Of a stretch of DNA of 64,000 bases, positions 43,900 through 55,714 are shown piece after piece (the stretch's first letter is position 1; every line of letters starts with the position of its first letter). The DNA lies in contig CM037585.1 in assembly GCA_021018995.1 (NCBI GenBank), positions 123,718,831 to 123,782,830 on the forward strand, read 5' to 3'. The position numbers were made by a program, and so were the translations under genes. The notes beneath the pieces were generated by a model that did not search any database, was not told where the DNA came from, and worked only from the letters and a program-made list of their open reading frames with translations. This DNA comes from Chloranthus sessilifolius. Taxonomy: Eukaryota > Streptophyta > Magnoliopsida > Chloranthales > Chloranthaceae.

Positions 43900-45274
43900 C
43901 TTGGATCACATCATTTGTATTTTGAGCCTCCTAAGCTGTGACTGCGTAGGCTCTCCCTTGGACGATCGACTTCCTTGCTTGTATCGGTCGTGGCATAGGA
44001 GCTGAAGCCGTCTTCCCTTTGTTCACCTCGGGGCAATCTTTGATTAGATGGCCCACCTTGCCACATCAAAAACAATCCCGAGACATCCTACAGTCCACTA
44101 TCTTGTGAGGCTTGCCACACTTGGCACAAGTCTCACGAGGTGTGGAAGAAGCTGCTCGCGAGAACCCCTTTGTAACTGTAGCTCTGATAGTAATAGCAGG
44201 GCTCTCGTATCATATCGGCCTCCCCGACACAAGCAATAGAAATCTCTGCTGGTTGGTCTGCTGTGTCGGTCTCCCATAACCTCCCTGGAACGGTGGTCTC
44301 TGATTGCCTGCTACGAATCTTGGTTTTTTGTTCACCGACTCGTAGTTTTTCGTTCTACTCTGGTCCACATTCCACCTTCCTTGCTGTTCTCTCTGGCGGT
44401 ACTTGTTATTATTTTCTTCCTCTACGACCAAGGCCTTGCTCATGACCTCTCCATAGGTCCTCACCTGGAATAGTGCTACTCCTCCCCTCACGTCCAGTCT
44501 CAACCCTTGCTGAAACCTCTTTGCTCTCATCATCTCCGTGATGACGTAGTTAGGCGCGAAGAGAGCGAGTCGCATGAACTCCACTCCATACTCTCTAACA
44601 GTCATCTTCCCTTGTACAAGCTGTAAAAATTGAATCTCCATTTGGTTCCTCACAACTTTCGAGAAGTATTGTTTATTGAACTCTTCAACAAACTCATCTC
44701 ACGTCCAAGGCAAATCCGGAGTCTCCTGGGCCCTAGTCCGTGAAACAGACTTCCACCAAGGCCCAGCCTCTCCGTCTAACATGTAGGATGTCCAACGAAC
44801 GCTCTCGTCCTCTTGACACGTGAGCACACTAAACACCTTCTCCATCTCACTTAGCCAGTTCTTAGCTGCCATGGGCTCTGCCTGCCCCGAAAAGCTAGGA
44901 GGTCTCATCTTCTTAAATGAAATCAGAAGACATCGGTGTGTTGGAGCCCTTTGGAGGTGTCAATGGGCGTTAAGATGAGTCGCCAAGGATGTCTGTTGTG
45001 CCATAGCAGCCGCCATGGTCTCAATGGTGTGCATCATCCTCTGACGCTCCTCTTTATCTTCATTTCTTTCTCTAACTCTCTCTTGTTCTCTCTAATCTCA
45101 ATCCTGTCGATCGTGATCCTGAGTCTCTGTCTGATCTTGACTCCCTTGGCCACCACTGTCAAAAGCCCCTCTATCTCCGATAGGCACCCTATTGGTATCC
45201 GTGATAAAATTATCTCGACTAAGCAAACTTCTACTATGGCCGCCCCTAGGTCGGCCCCTTCCTCTAGAAGACAT
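43900..45274 (-). pseudogene. Chromovirus 2 Gag
   Basis: The ATG at 45274-45272 starts MSSRGRGRPRGGHSRS, a basic Arg/Gly N-terminus like that of chromovirus 1. The capsid core has MRPPSFSGQAEPMAAKNWLS (from 44908) and GPWWKSVSRTRAQETPDLPW, then a TGA at 44699-44701 in an otherwise open frame that continues through MEIQFLQLVQGKMTVREYGV and RFQQGLRLDVRGG. The knuckle region (about 44120-44030) reads CAKCGKPHKIVDC then CF, a TGA, CGKVGHLIKDC: the stop replaces a residue inside the second knuckle. Another stop (TAG) precedes the putative intron. All appear as single-codon nonsense changes. Confidence 0.88.
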
Positions 45275-45362
45275 AACGGTCTGCACATGAAAACAAGGCT
45301 TCATTAGCAGAAGTCCATATGTTCTGACAAAAGTAACGATTGTCAGAATTTCTAAAAGAAAA

Positions 45363-45377
45363 TACTTTGATACCAAC
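45363..45377 (-). other. Primer-binding site of chromovirus 2 (diverged)
   Basis: Just inside the 5' LTR the minus strand reads GTTGGTATCAAAGTA. The first ten bases match the initiator tRNA-Met site used by chromovirus 1; the next ones differ (AAAG for AGAG). Confidence 0.7.
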
Positions 45378-47840
45378 TGTTACAGCCCGGATTTCGACTC
45401 CCCGAAACCCATGCCATCAGCACGATCCTCCAGACCGTGCCCTATGGATATGTATGGAACATTGGTATAACAAGCAATAATAAAAAAATAAAGCAAATAA
45501 CTGCATAAAGCGGAAAAGTCAGTATGCCCATCTGGCACATACAAAAGACAGTTCTACTTTCATGCCACTACATGAACAGAAAACTGATCTGAACCATCGG
45601 TGATAAACAGATCACCCCAGATGGTTCGTCCAAAAGAATTATATTTATCTAATTACATTGTTTATCAAAATAAAGGCTTGACATATCAAGCCGTACAATC
45701 TGCTCTCAAAACTGACTCTCTATCAAAGTACACAGCAGAGTCTCCTAGAAGAAGTCCTCAGGAGGAGGCTTCAACTCATCCCCAGGCACGTAATCCGAAT
45801 CACCCGGATCCACGTCTCCCGAAGCCCCGGCGGCTGCTAATAATGGACCTGCGACGTATAGTCTAAAGGGTGAGCTACATCCTAGCTCAATAGGGAACAA
45901 CACAATGAACATATAAGTCAAAATCTCACATATATTCCATGATATTCTAAGCATGATGTATCTATGCACTTGCTGGAAAAACAATTTAAAAGATGATAAT
46001 TTGCATTTAAATTTACTGGTAGTTTGCATGTTTCACTTTACTGTTAATTTATCATGAATGACACTGAACAGGCCTAAAGCAAAACTTAAATCTTCAACTT
46101 AAGTAATCCCCGAACAATATAGCATCGAGCCCCGATGGGATACCCTCCATCGTCGTCTAAATAGACAGTTGTTAAAATGTATTCCCTGGGAATATGACCC
46201 AAGCCCCTTTCTCAATAGGCGGCGGGGTTAAATCTCATCTCAACATCCCTGGGATGTGCTTACTGTGTACGGATAAACCTCCATACCGGTGTACGGATTG
46301 GCTGCCGTACCGGTCACGGATATCCTGCCGAGTCAGTCGTGGGTATCCCGCCACATCGGTGGGGTATCCTAAATAAACCTCAAATAACAAAAATAACATA
46401 TGCTTTATATATAATTATTCACCGTATAAATGTACTATCTTATATCAGTTAGGCCTTAACATTAGTTATTCAATCTTACATACATCCCTGAGATGTCTAA
46501 ATTACTCATATCACACTAATGCCTTTATCACTTTCTCATCTCCTGGGGATGCCTCATTTTCATTAACTTACTTGGTCTCAGTTATTCGCATCACACTAAT
46601 GCCTTTATTACTTTTTTGGTGTCACACACACACCCATTTTTTCAAAGATTTACACATCAAAGATTTACATAGTTAAAATATTTTTAATTTGATCTCTATA
46701 TCACTACATACATGCTCTTGCAATTAAAGTACATATTCAAGGTGTTTCCTACCTCAGGTCTCTGAAGGTCCAAGCATCAAGGTCTCACGTGGCTCCTTAT
46801 GCTTGCTTTCACACATACCACCTATGGTACATCATAACTCATGTAACACATCACTAAAGATGTAATAGAGAAGGTCCTAGACCCTCCATGAACCTCAAGG
46901 TCTAATTGAAAAGTCAAGTGAAACTGCCAAAATCGATTCCCAAAATCGATTAATCAAAATCCAAAATCAATTAATCAATCTCAAATCGATTAATCGAAAT
47001 CCCCAAAATGGTAAAGTCGATTCTCAAATCGAGTAGTCGAAAATCCGAAATCGATTAGTCGATTTCCCCAAGTCTTTTCTCTCCAGCCACTGGAGGTACC
47101 CAGTCGATTAGTCGATTTCTAAATCGATTAATCGAAATTCAAAATCAATTAATCGATTTTTAGATCGATTAATCGAAATCGGGCATCCTTGCCTTTTCAA
47201 CTTCTAGACCAAAATCGATTAATCGATTCTCAAAATCGATTAATCGATTTAGCCAGACTCAGCCCCTTTTTGGGCTGTTCTTCCCAAATCCCTTTCTTTT
47301 CTATTTTCTTTCTTCTCTAGGTCTTTAATCTATCATTTAACCATACTTGACTGAATTAAATTTATCAAATCTTTAGACATTACAATCTAACAAAACTCAC
47401 CTCAATAAATCCCTTAAAGGATTGATTTGTTGGGTTTGATGGCTAGGATTCCAGCTTTTCGCTTCAATGATCTTTCACATGTCGAATCCGGCAATCAATG
47501 CTTGACCCCCTCTTGATTTGCATTAACTCTTGGCTCAATAACTCCTCTTTACTCCCTCTCTCTCTCTCTTCTTAACTCTCTCTTCAAAAACCCAACCAAA
47601 GAAGCTTAGGTCTATTAAACCCTTATATCTTCTCTCTATTTTGTGTGTTAAGCACCAACACAAGAGATAGGTGTACGTGACCACTAACTCACACTATATA
47701 CTACACTTATGTCACATTGACATCACATTAGTTCATCACTTCATGAGTCCATTGTTTGACCATCACTTGGTCAAACCTATGACCAGTCGGGTACGGACCC
47801 CGAGGTCACTGCTTAACGCTCAAATTTTTGGGGTATTACA
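45378..47840 (-). repeat. Chromovirus 2 5' LTR
   Basis: 2463 bp; plus strand TGTTACAGCCCGGATTTCGA ... GGGGTATTACA. It is similar throughout to 35336-37810, with point differences and small indels, for example in the palindrome array (46930-47250), where several TCGATTAATCGA sites have become TCAATTAATCAA. Followed by AGATC. Confidence 0.95.
46930..47250. repeat. TCGATTAATCGA palindrome array in 5' LTR
   Basis: Counterpart of 36875-37220. Fewer intact 12-mers; many changes are C-to-T or G-to-A at the CpG in TCGA, the pattern expected of methylated cytosines. Confidence 0.8.
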
Positions 47841-47845
47841 AGATC

Positions 47846-49586
47846 ATACTCAAACCTCTAGCATGACCTCATCCAAACTGAAAAATCCAACCCAATCTAA
47901 TAAAAAACTCCCTATTTTCCATGATTTTTATAGATAAAAGATCGGGTACTGACGGCTAAATTTATGTGTCAACCCAATAAAAAGTCTTGGTCGAGCAGGT
48001 CAGGTATCAGGTCAAACTGACCCATGATAGCCTACTATTATCATGCGCTTAAAGTTTGCATAGTGTGAATGTCATGCATCTATGAGGGGGTTAGTAATCA
48101 ACACCAAATTTTAGGTAGAGATGAGGTGTATCATCATCTTTGAGCAATACCTTGTTCATGGACAACCCGAGAGACCCAAGTTTTAATTAGGCACAAAAAT
48201 TTATTTCACGCCTTGCACATTTGTAGTTTGAGCTTAAAAAATGTTGTTTAGGTCTAACCCAAAGGGTTTCAGATGAGCTTGGGTTAAGTTTCATTGTAAA
48301 GTGTTAAAAAATTGGCTAAATTTGAGTTCGATCACTGATAAGGCCTGATATTTAGGCCCAAGCATGTCCATTCAGATAATAACCTTTAGTCAAAATACGC
48401 TCCTTGGGAGCGTGGATGGCCAAAGCTTTTATAGGGACTAAAAACTTAACTCGAACTCAGTTCCATCGTCATGTGGCCCCCTAAAATATCATGGTACCCA
48501 TTACAACTTAGATAATAAAAATTAAAATTTGAATTAAATTTCATTAAGTGGGCCCAATAAACAACCTAAATAAAAAAAATGAATGCTACTGTCACATTAA
48601 TTTTTGTTATCGCTACACCATTTAAGCAAACTAAATTAAGTTGACTGTTCTGAAAATGAAGATGGAGATTATTTTTTTTCCATCTTCCAGATAGTAGGAT
48701 TTGAGGTCATAGGCCTGTCATAGACAGTTTGATGTTTCTTTCATGTAGCACACATGTCAAAAGTGAATGTGATTAGAATGTATCATTAAATGTGGTTCAC
48801 GTTCACTTTTTGAGATGAGTGTCATGTAGTATCAACGGCTGACCGTGTGATGATAAGGCTATGATCTCAGATCCATTGAGAAACTCTAATTTAGATTAGA
48901 ATCGAGACCATCTTATTCCAAATATATTATAGTGTTTCATTAATTTTTATTTAACTTTCTAATAAAATGTTGTTATTATGCTTAAGACCATGTAATGAGT
49001 AATTTGTAATAGGGTACTATTATTCTCACTCCAAAAGGCTGTTATCTCCTCCAGTCAACATGTATTGACTGCCTTTGAATCACATGATAAAGATTATATT
49101 TCGTCCCATTCTTCTGCAAAATGGATCTATCGATTATGAGCCCACCATCTAACTTCCATTTTGAAATTCGTTGAAATAGGGGTCGAATGAAACTTTCAAC
49201 GAAATTTTGGTGATTTCCCATAAAATTTTGTTAATTTCAATAAAATTTCATTAATTTCGACGAAATTAGCATTTTTTTAATACATTTTTAGCAATCTATT
49301 TTAAATAACGAATACTACTTTTATAAAAAAAAAATTCTGAAAATGTACCCAAAATGAAACGAAATGTTCCCCCACCAAAATATTGCTGAAAACGAAAGTT
49401 GTCACTATGTTTATTATATATATTATTTGATGTAAAATTATAATATATTTGAAAGAAGTCAGGTTCAACAATTTAAATCTAGTATGATGTTTATCATAAT
49501 TTAAACCCTTAAAAATAAAGGGAATTTTGATTTTTACAACTTCCACATCTCAAATAAAATCACGCAAACATATGGAGCCTCGCATG
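47846..49586. repeat. Spacer with diverged foldback-repeat fragments
   Basis: About 48655-48905 and 49060-49160 show blocks of the foldback family (GATGGAGATTATTTTTTTTC, ATGATCTCAGATCCATTG, TTTGAATCACATGATAAAGA). 49160-49410 has CGAAATTTCG-like motifs and a GTTGTCACTATG block similar to the right end of the next element. No gene is supported; the open frame on the minus strand at 49301-49546 is AT-rich and featureless. Confidence 0.5.
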
Positions 49587-49594
49587 GTTACATA

Positions 49595-50160
49595 CATAGT
49601 GACAAATTTCGCCGAAATTCGGCGAAATTTCACGAAAATAGCCGAAATGGGGGTCGAACGAAAATTTCCAAGAAATTTCAGTACCTTTCGGACATTTCGG
49701 TAATTTTCATTTTTCGGCGAAATTTTGATAAATTTTGAGCTTTTTTTTTTATTATTTTAATTACTGTTGGTAATTTTGTAATAAAAGCCTAAAGTTCAGG
49801 CCTTTATTACACGGCTGTTTAGTAAAGCACCGCACCACATGATTGTTTATATAAGTACTACACAACTGTTTACATAGGGGGTTGGGGTGTCCACATTTTT
49901 TTGTTTTACCGATGTGGGACTAAAGCTAGCCCTTGCTATCAATGCTTGAGCGTTAGTGTAGCTTGGAACATGTTGCAAGCATCCACTTGGAACTTATCTA
50001 TTTGCACCTTGCCAACACCCACTTGGAACAATTGGTTAAATATATATTTGTAATCACCAAAACTTTCCCGAAAGTTTTCCGAAATGTATTGAAATTAATC
50101 CGAAATGTACCGAAAGGACCCCCCACTGAAAAATTACTGAAAACAAAATTTGTCACTATG
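49595..50160. mobile_element. TIR element rich in CCGAAATTTCGG motifs
   Basis: 566 bp. Ends CATAGTGACAAATTTCG and AAAATTTGTCACTATG are inverted over about 15 bp. The 8-bp repeat GTTACATA lies on both sides (49587-49594, 50161-50168), which suggests hAT or Mutator. Both subterminal parts carry arrays of GCCGAAATTCGGCGAAATTT or TTTCCGAAATGTATTG type. No transposase. Confidence 0.75.
49765..50030. repeat. Possible small LTR-like insertion inside the TIR element
   Basis: A 266-bp block begins TGTTGGTAATTTTG and ends TTGGAACA, contains the copia-like string CCGATGTGGGACTAAA, and interrupts the motif array. The flanks ATTAC and ATTGG match at only three of five bases, so the call is weak. Confidence 0.3.
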
Positions 50161-50436
50161 GTTACATATTTAAAATTTATAATATCTTTTTCTATAATTA
50201 TTTAAAATATTCAAAGGTTGATACTATAAATTTACCTTCAAATGTGATATGAGAAACATGTTTGATGTACACCAATAATCGTGTTCAGTTTTTGGGAAGT
50301 GTCACATGGAATCAATATTTTATTTGTTTTGTTTGATGGTGGGCCCATTATGTTAAGATCTTATGTGTTGAAAATTTTGATGAAAAATCATTCCCATAGG
50401 CGGTCATTCAAAACAGGCAAGCTCATTCAAACCATG

Positions 50437-52967
50437 TGTGACAGCCCAGATTTCGGCACCCCGAAACCCGTGCCATCAGCACGATCATCTTGACCGTGCC
50501 CCTTAGCTAAGCACGGAACATTGACATATCAAGCATAAAATGAAACAATAAAGGAGCTACGGAATTTAAATCTATATTAAGTAATTCTCCAAAAGACAGT
50601 TCTACCCTCATGCCTCTGCATGAATGGAGAACCGATCCGAACCATCGATGATAGCAATCATCACGGATGGTTCGCCCCAAAAGAATAATCCCAACTCAAT
50701 ATATACATGGTTTAACCAAAACAAGGCTTGACATACCAAGCCATACCAATCTCTCTCAAAAGCCCTCAAAGTGGCACAACGGAGTCCTCTAGAAGAAGTC
50801 CTCAGGAGGTGGCTCCAACTCGTCGCCGGCCGCAAGATCCGACTCACCAGGGTCAGCGTCTCCTAAAGCCTCGACCGCTGCTAGTAGTGGACCTGCGACG
50901 TATAGTCTATAGGGTGAGCTACATCCTAGCTCAATAGGGAACAAAACACAGTTGAACATATAAATTATTACTCACATATATTCCATGATATGCCATGCAT
51001 GATGTGTCTATGTAATTTCTGATGAAATAGTTAAAAAGTATTACATTTTACTGGTAGTTTACTCGTGTCTTTTATTTACTCATGAATAATGCTGAAAAGG
51101 CCTAAAGCAAAACTTAAACTTTCAACTTAAGTAATCCCCGAGCAATATAGCATCGAGCCCCGATGAGATACCCTTCATCGTCATCTATATAGACACTTTT
51201 AACGTATTCCCTGGGAATACAATTAATACCCAAGCCCCTTTCCCCTGGGGATTGGTGGCGGGGTTTCACTTGTCTCAAATCAACACCCCTGGGGTGTGCT
51301 TACTATGTGTGGATAAGCCCGACCGGCTTTTTCCGCCACGAGGGTTACGGATATCCCGTGTCGGGTCTGTGGATATCCCGCCACGTCGGTGGGGTACCCT
51401 ATCAAACCTCAAATGACAAAAATATCGGTGCCTTACATATAGTTATTCACCGTGTAAGTGTGCTATCTTATATCAGTTAGGCCCTATCAAACATGATTCA
51501 ATCTTGGATACATCCCTGGGATGTATCCATTCACTTGCATCACACCTGATGCTCTTATCTCTTTACTTTTTCATCCCCTGGGGATGGCTCATTATAATTA
51601 CTCTTATGGATGTCACACACACATACTTTTCACAATTCCTAAGCAATAAAACATTTTGAATTTGAATTCTATATCACTACATACATGCTCTTGTAAAATA
51701 AAGTACATGTTCAAAGTGTTCCCTACCTCAAGTCTTTGTTTGATCAACGCATCAAGGTCCCACGTGGCTCCTTGTGCACTAGCTCACACGTACCACCTAT
51801 GGTACCACATAACATGTGAAACACATCACTAAAGATGCAACAAAGGAGGTCCAAGACCCTCCAAGAATCTTAAAGTCAAACTCAAAAGTTAACATAAATT
51901 AGCTCAGTCGATTAATCGAACTCCAAAATCGATTAATCGAATCTGATTCGATTAATCAATTTCCAAAATCGATTAATCGAAAGTCAATATCGATTAATCG
52001 ATTCTCAAATCGATTAATCGAGATTTTCATTCGATTAATCGAATCCTAATTCGATTAATCGAAATTCTCTATTCAGCCAAGTCGATTCTCACTTCGAGTA
52101 ATCGAGTCCCTAGAATCGATTAATCGATCCCAAATCGATTAATCGAAAATTGAAATCGATTAATCGAAATCCCATTTCGATTAGTCGATTTTCCTCAAGT
52201 CATTTCCTCCAGCCCCTGTGGTCCACTGGAGGTTCCCAGTCGATTAATCGATACCTAAATCGATTAATCGAAATCCAAAGTCGATTAATCGAAACCCAAT
52301 TCGATTAATCGAAATCGGGGTCCTCTAACTTTTCAACTTCTTGGCGAATTTCGATTAATCGAATCTCAATTTCGATTAATCGAAATTGCCAGATTCAGCC
52401 CCTTTTGAGCTGTTCTTCCCAATCTTTTCCCACACTTTTTCCTCTATTTCTCTAAACCATTATCCTATGATTTAAACTATTTTCAACTACAATTTAACTT
52501 CTACAATCTATGCATTTTATTCACGAAAATTTACCTTGAACCAATCTCAAATTGATTACAAATCAAGTGGTTGGAAGGCTAGGGTTCCAGTTTTGCTTCT
52601 AGCGGATCCCTCGCGACGAATCCGACGTTTATTGCTCGTATCCCCCCTTCCTCAACTAGCATTTACTCCTTGCATTAACTATGCTCTCCTTCTCTCTCTC
52701 TTCTTTACTCTCTCTCAATCAACCAATTAAAGAGAAACTAGGGTTATTAAACCCTTTTATCTCCCCCTTGTGTGTTGAGCACATGCACCTCGATAGGTGT
52801 ATGTGACTTTAGATTTTCAACACACACCACATAAACACTCAACCCATTGTATCTCGTCCGTTCATCACATTCTATGCTAACTATTTAACTCCTAATTGGT
52901 CCAACCTGTGACCAATCGGGCACGGATCCCGAGGTCATCGTTTAGCATGATTTTTCGGGCTATTACA
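50437..52967 (-). mobile_element. Solo LTR of the chromovirus 2 family
   Basis: 2531 bp, plus strand TGTGACAGCCCAGATTTCGG ... GGGCTATTACA, homologous along its length to the chromovirus 2 LTRs. CCATG on both sides (50432-50436, 52968-52972) shows an insertion followed by LTR-LTR recombination that removed the interior. It is more diverged than the two LTRs of chromovirus 2 are from each other. It carries the largest TCGATTAATCGA array (51900-52390). Confidence 0.93.
51900..52390. repeat. TCGATTAATCGA palindrome array in solo LTR
   Basis: More than fifteen sites, intact or one base off, often spaced so that successive sites are 18-25 bp apart, such as TCGATTAATCGATTCTCAAA and TTCGATTAATCGAATC. 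The longer palindrome ATTCGATTAATCGAAT occurs here. A CCACTGGAGGTTCCCAGTCG block interrupts it as in the other LTRs. Confidence 0.85.
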
Positions 52968-53079
52968 CCATGCAACAATGTAGCATGTGACAGCCAAGGT
53001 AAGAAGAAAGGTACCTTGTTTAGAAAAGGCCAGTGTTACCATGATACTAATGTAACAACCACTTCATTTAAGTAAAATC

Positions 53080-54460
53080 AGTTGATCCCCTATGAAGCGA
53101 ATGATGGAGATCCTTTTTCATCTTGATCTCGAGACAATAGATCGTGAGGTTATGAGCCTACCATCAGATCAAATGTGATTCTATGTGGTACACAAAAAAA
53201 AGTAAACATAACGTCTAACCGTCTTATAGTATGCTCATGATCTCATTATCTATTGCATACACCCATGCAGAAAAATAAACAGGGTAGATCATTTTTTGTC
53301 TCAACCTTCTACACAATAGATCTTGAGATCATAGTTCTACATCAGACGGTATGATTTAATTCCACATTGCAGACCTCCCGAAAAGAGGCTCAAGTACAAC
53401 ATTTGATGTACGCCCATGATCATATTCCTTTTAGGGATATGTGGCACGTGGAATCGAAATATCATTTGATGGTACACCCATGATCTCAAGATCTATTATG
53501 TTAAAGGTTTGGATGAAAAATGATCTCTATCGCGTGATTCAAAGCAATCTCAACTCGAGTTTCATGTGATTAAATCGTTGACTTCTTGGAATAGACGATA
53601 GAGATCATTGTCCTACCATTAGATGGTAAGATTTTGATTTCTCATGGCTGACCTCCCAATAAATGATTCGAGTTCCACATTTGATGTACATGATTAAAAA
53701 TGATCTCCATCGTCTAATTCAAAGCAGTCTCAACTTAAGTTTCACAAAGTTAAACAATTGATTGCTTTGGATTAGAAGGTGGGGATCATTTTTTAGTCTC
53801 AATCTTCAATAAAATAAACAATAAATCTTGAGATCATGGCCCTGTCATAAGAAGGTAAGATTTGGATTCCACGTTGCAAACCTCCTGAAAAGTGATCTGT
53901 GAACCATATTTGATGTACACCCATAATCATGTTCATAATTAGGTGTGTGCACCACGTGAAATCAAAATATGACCGTCTGATAGTAGGATCATGATCTAAG
54001 ATTTATAATGTTGAAGATTTGGATGAAAGAATATCCTCATCAGTCTCCTTCAAAGCAGTCTCAACTTGGGTTTCAGGTGCTTAAACCATTGGCTGCTTTG
54101 AATTAAGGAGGAGATCATTTTTTGTTACAATCTTCTAGACAAAAGATATTGAGATCTCCGTCCTACAATCGGACAGTAAGATCTTGATTGTATGTGACAG
54201 ACGTCTTGATAAGTGATAGGGGAACCAAGTTTGATGTGCGTCCATGATCATGTTAATTTTTTGCAATGTGTGTCATGTGAGATCAAAATACAGCCGTCTA
54301 ATTGTATACCTATGATCTCAAGATTTATTATGCAAATATTTGGATGAAAAAGAGCTCTATCATCTTATTCAAAGCAGTCTCAAATTAAGTTTGATTCAAA
54401 GTGGTCTCAAGTTCAGTTTCATGTGCTTAACCTCTAATATATGGATGAAAAACAATCTCC
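53080..54460. repeat. Array of alternating foldback repeats
   Basis: Blocks ATGGAGATCATTTTTTGTC, ATAGATCTTGAGATCATGG, TTGATTCCACGTGGCA and their complements alternate along 1.4 kb, with four to five diverged rounds of about 260-290 bp. Between rounds occur GATTCAAAGCAGTCTCAACT and TTGATGTACACCCATGATCA. Each round is a roughly palindromic unit; single units are at 55715-56010 and 56930-57225. No ORF. Confidence 0.7.
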
Positions 54461-54818
54461 ATCATCGAAAATATTGTTACCTCTTCTATACATTCACTCA
54501 ATGTGACTTTTTTTTTCTTCTATGCGATGATTTTACATATGCTAACACTAACCTAAAGCATCTGTTACATATAAGTTTTATCTTTATCAGTTGTCTGTAA
54601 TTAGTGTTTAGTATTTTGTAATTAGTGAATTTAAGTATTTAAAGAAAGTAAAGAAAGTTAAGATGTTTATCAGTTGTCTATTACATCTCCTATATTTAAG
54701 GAGATGTAAGTTTTTTAAGGAAATATAGATAGTTATAGAATGTTTTTGATTGAAAATTTAAGAAAATTAAGGGTATATAAGGTATTTTAAGGGTAAATAC
54801 GGTATAAAAGAGTATTTT
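54461..54818. other. AT-rich spacer
   Basis: No recognisable feature; includes short direct repeats of GGTATATAAGG/GGTATAAAAG type just before MITE I. Confidence 0.4.
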
Positions 54819-54932
54819 CACTACAAAATAATAAGACTATTAGTGGGAGTCATAAACTGCCACTAATACCCTTGCCCCTGATAGTCTTAATAGTTCAAAA
54901 ATTGCCGCTAATAATCTTATTTTTCTGTAGTG
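54819..54932. mobile_element. CACTA-like MITE copy I
   Basis: 114 bp. CACTACAAAATAATAAGACT and ATCTTATTTTTCTGTAGTG ends; TTT on both sides (54816-54818, 54933-54935). The subterminal blocks CTGCCACTAATAC and TTGCCGCTAATAA match other copies. Confidence 0.88.
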
Positions 54933-54974
54933 TTTGTTACTAAAGGATGAAAATACTAAAATTGAAAGAAATTA

Positions 54975-55002
54975 GGGGGTGGGGGTGGGGGTGGGGGTGG
55001 GG
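54975..55002 (+). repeat. G-rich tandem tract, possible G-quadruplex
   Basis: Five runs of four or five G separated by single T: GGGGGT repeated, ending GGGG. It fits the G-quadruplex sequence rule with one-base loops. It is unique in the window. Confidence 0.7.
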
Positions 55003-55714
55003 AGAGTTTAGTTTTGTAAAGTAGTAAGGATAAGGTCCAAGGTCCGATTGGTACACTCTAAAATGGGCGTCCACTCATAATTAGTGTGAATGAGTGACCT
55101 GTCGTTTCCATACATTCTAAGTGTCAAATTGTGAAATATGATAAAATTATAAAACTTGTGTGTTTTCATTATGCATTATGAAGACGATATACAACTTACA
55201 AAGATGCAATCCCATGATCTATGGGATATGATAGAATCTATACATATAGGAATTTATGAGAATATGTTGCAATCTATATAACAATATGGTAAGTGTGAGC
55301 TGGCCCAATCTCATATCCAAGATCTATTGTATCCAAGGAGTCGATCTATTGTATCCAACATCATGAGTGAACATAGCAGTTCACATGTCCATGTGACTGA
55401 GTAATCTGCACGAATTTCCATACATTCTAAGTTCGTGTAAGTCATTCAATCACAAGAAATGTGGACTGCGATGTCCATTCATACTTATTATAGACTAACT
55501 CTTTTAATATGAGGTTCAAATGTCCAATATATGATCTCCAGATGGAACCACTCGGCCGATCCCCATCACAAGCAATCTAATATAACATGGTATGTGAAGG
55601 TCACATGGCATATATCTTAGAACAATCTGCCATCAATGGCATGGCAAGGCTTTGTGCGACAGAAGATTTGGTCTCTTGGTTTCACTTTTAATAGTGATGA
55701 TTGTTGTGAATCAA
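55003..55714. other. Non-coding spacer
   Basis: No gene or element boundary recognised. Short diverged repeats around ATCCAAG and CATACATTCTAAG occur at 55100-55440. Confidence 0.4.

Larger units (their letters stand above)
35336..47840 (-). mobile_element. Ty3/gypsy chromovirus 2 with accessory ORF, full length
   Basis: 12,505 bp on the minus strand with 2.47-kb LTRs and the duplication AGATC (35331-35335, 47841-47845). Order on its own strand: 5' LTR, PBS, gag, putative intron, protease, RT, RNase H, integrase, chromodomain, a spacer with a palindrome array, an accessory ORF, polypurine tract, 3' LTR. Pol keeps one frame over more than 3 kb, with stops but just one clear indel, so it is younger than chromovirus 1. 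A solo LTR of the same family is at 50437-52967. Confidence 0.96.

Noticed and set aside
49301..49546. Minus-strand 81-codon frame with hydrophobic stretches
   Set aside because: AT-rich by composition (Phe/Ile/Tyr/Asn), inside repeat-derived sequence, and without a start context or homology.
51900..52390. CRISPR-like array (regular short palindromic repeats)
   Set aside because: Repeats are 12-bp perfect palindromes with spacers of only 4-12 bp, lie inside an LTR of a plant retrotransposon, and have no cas genes.
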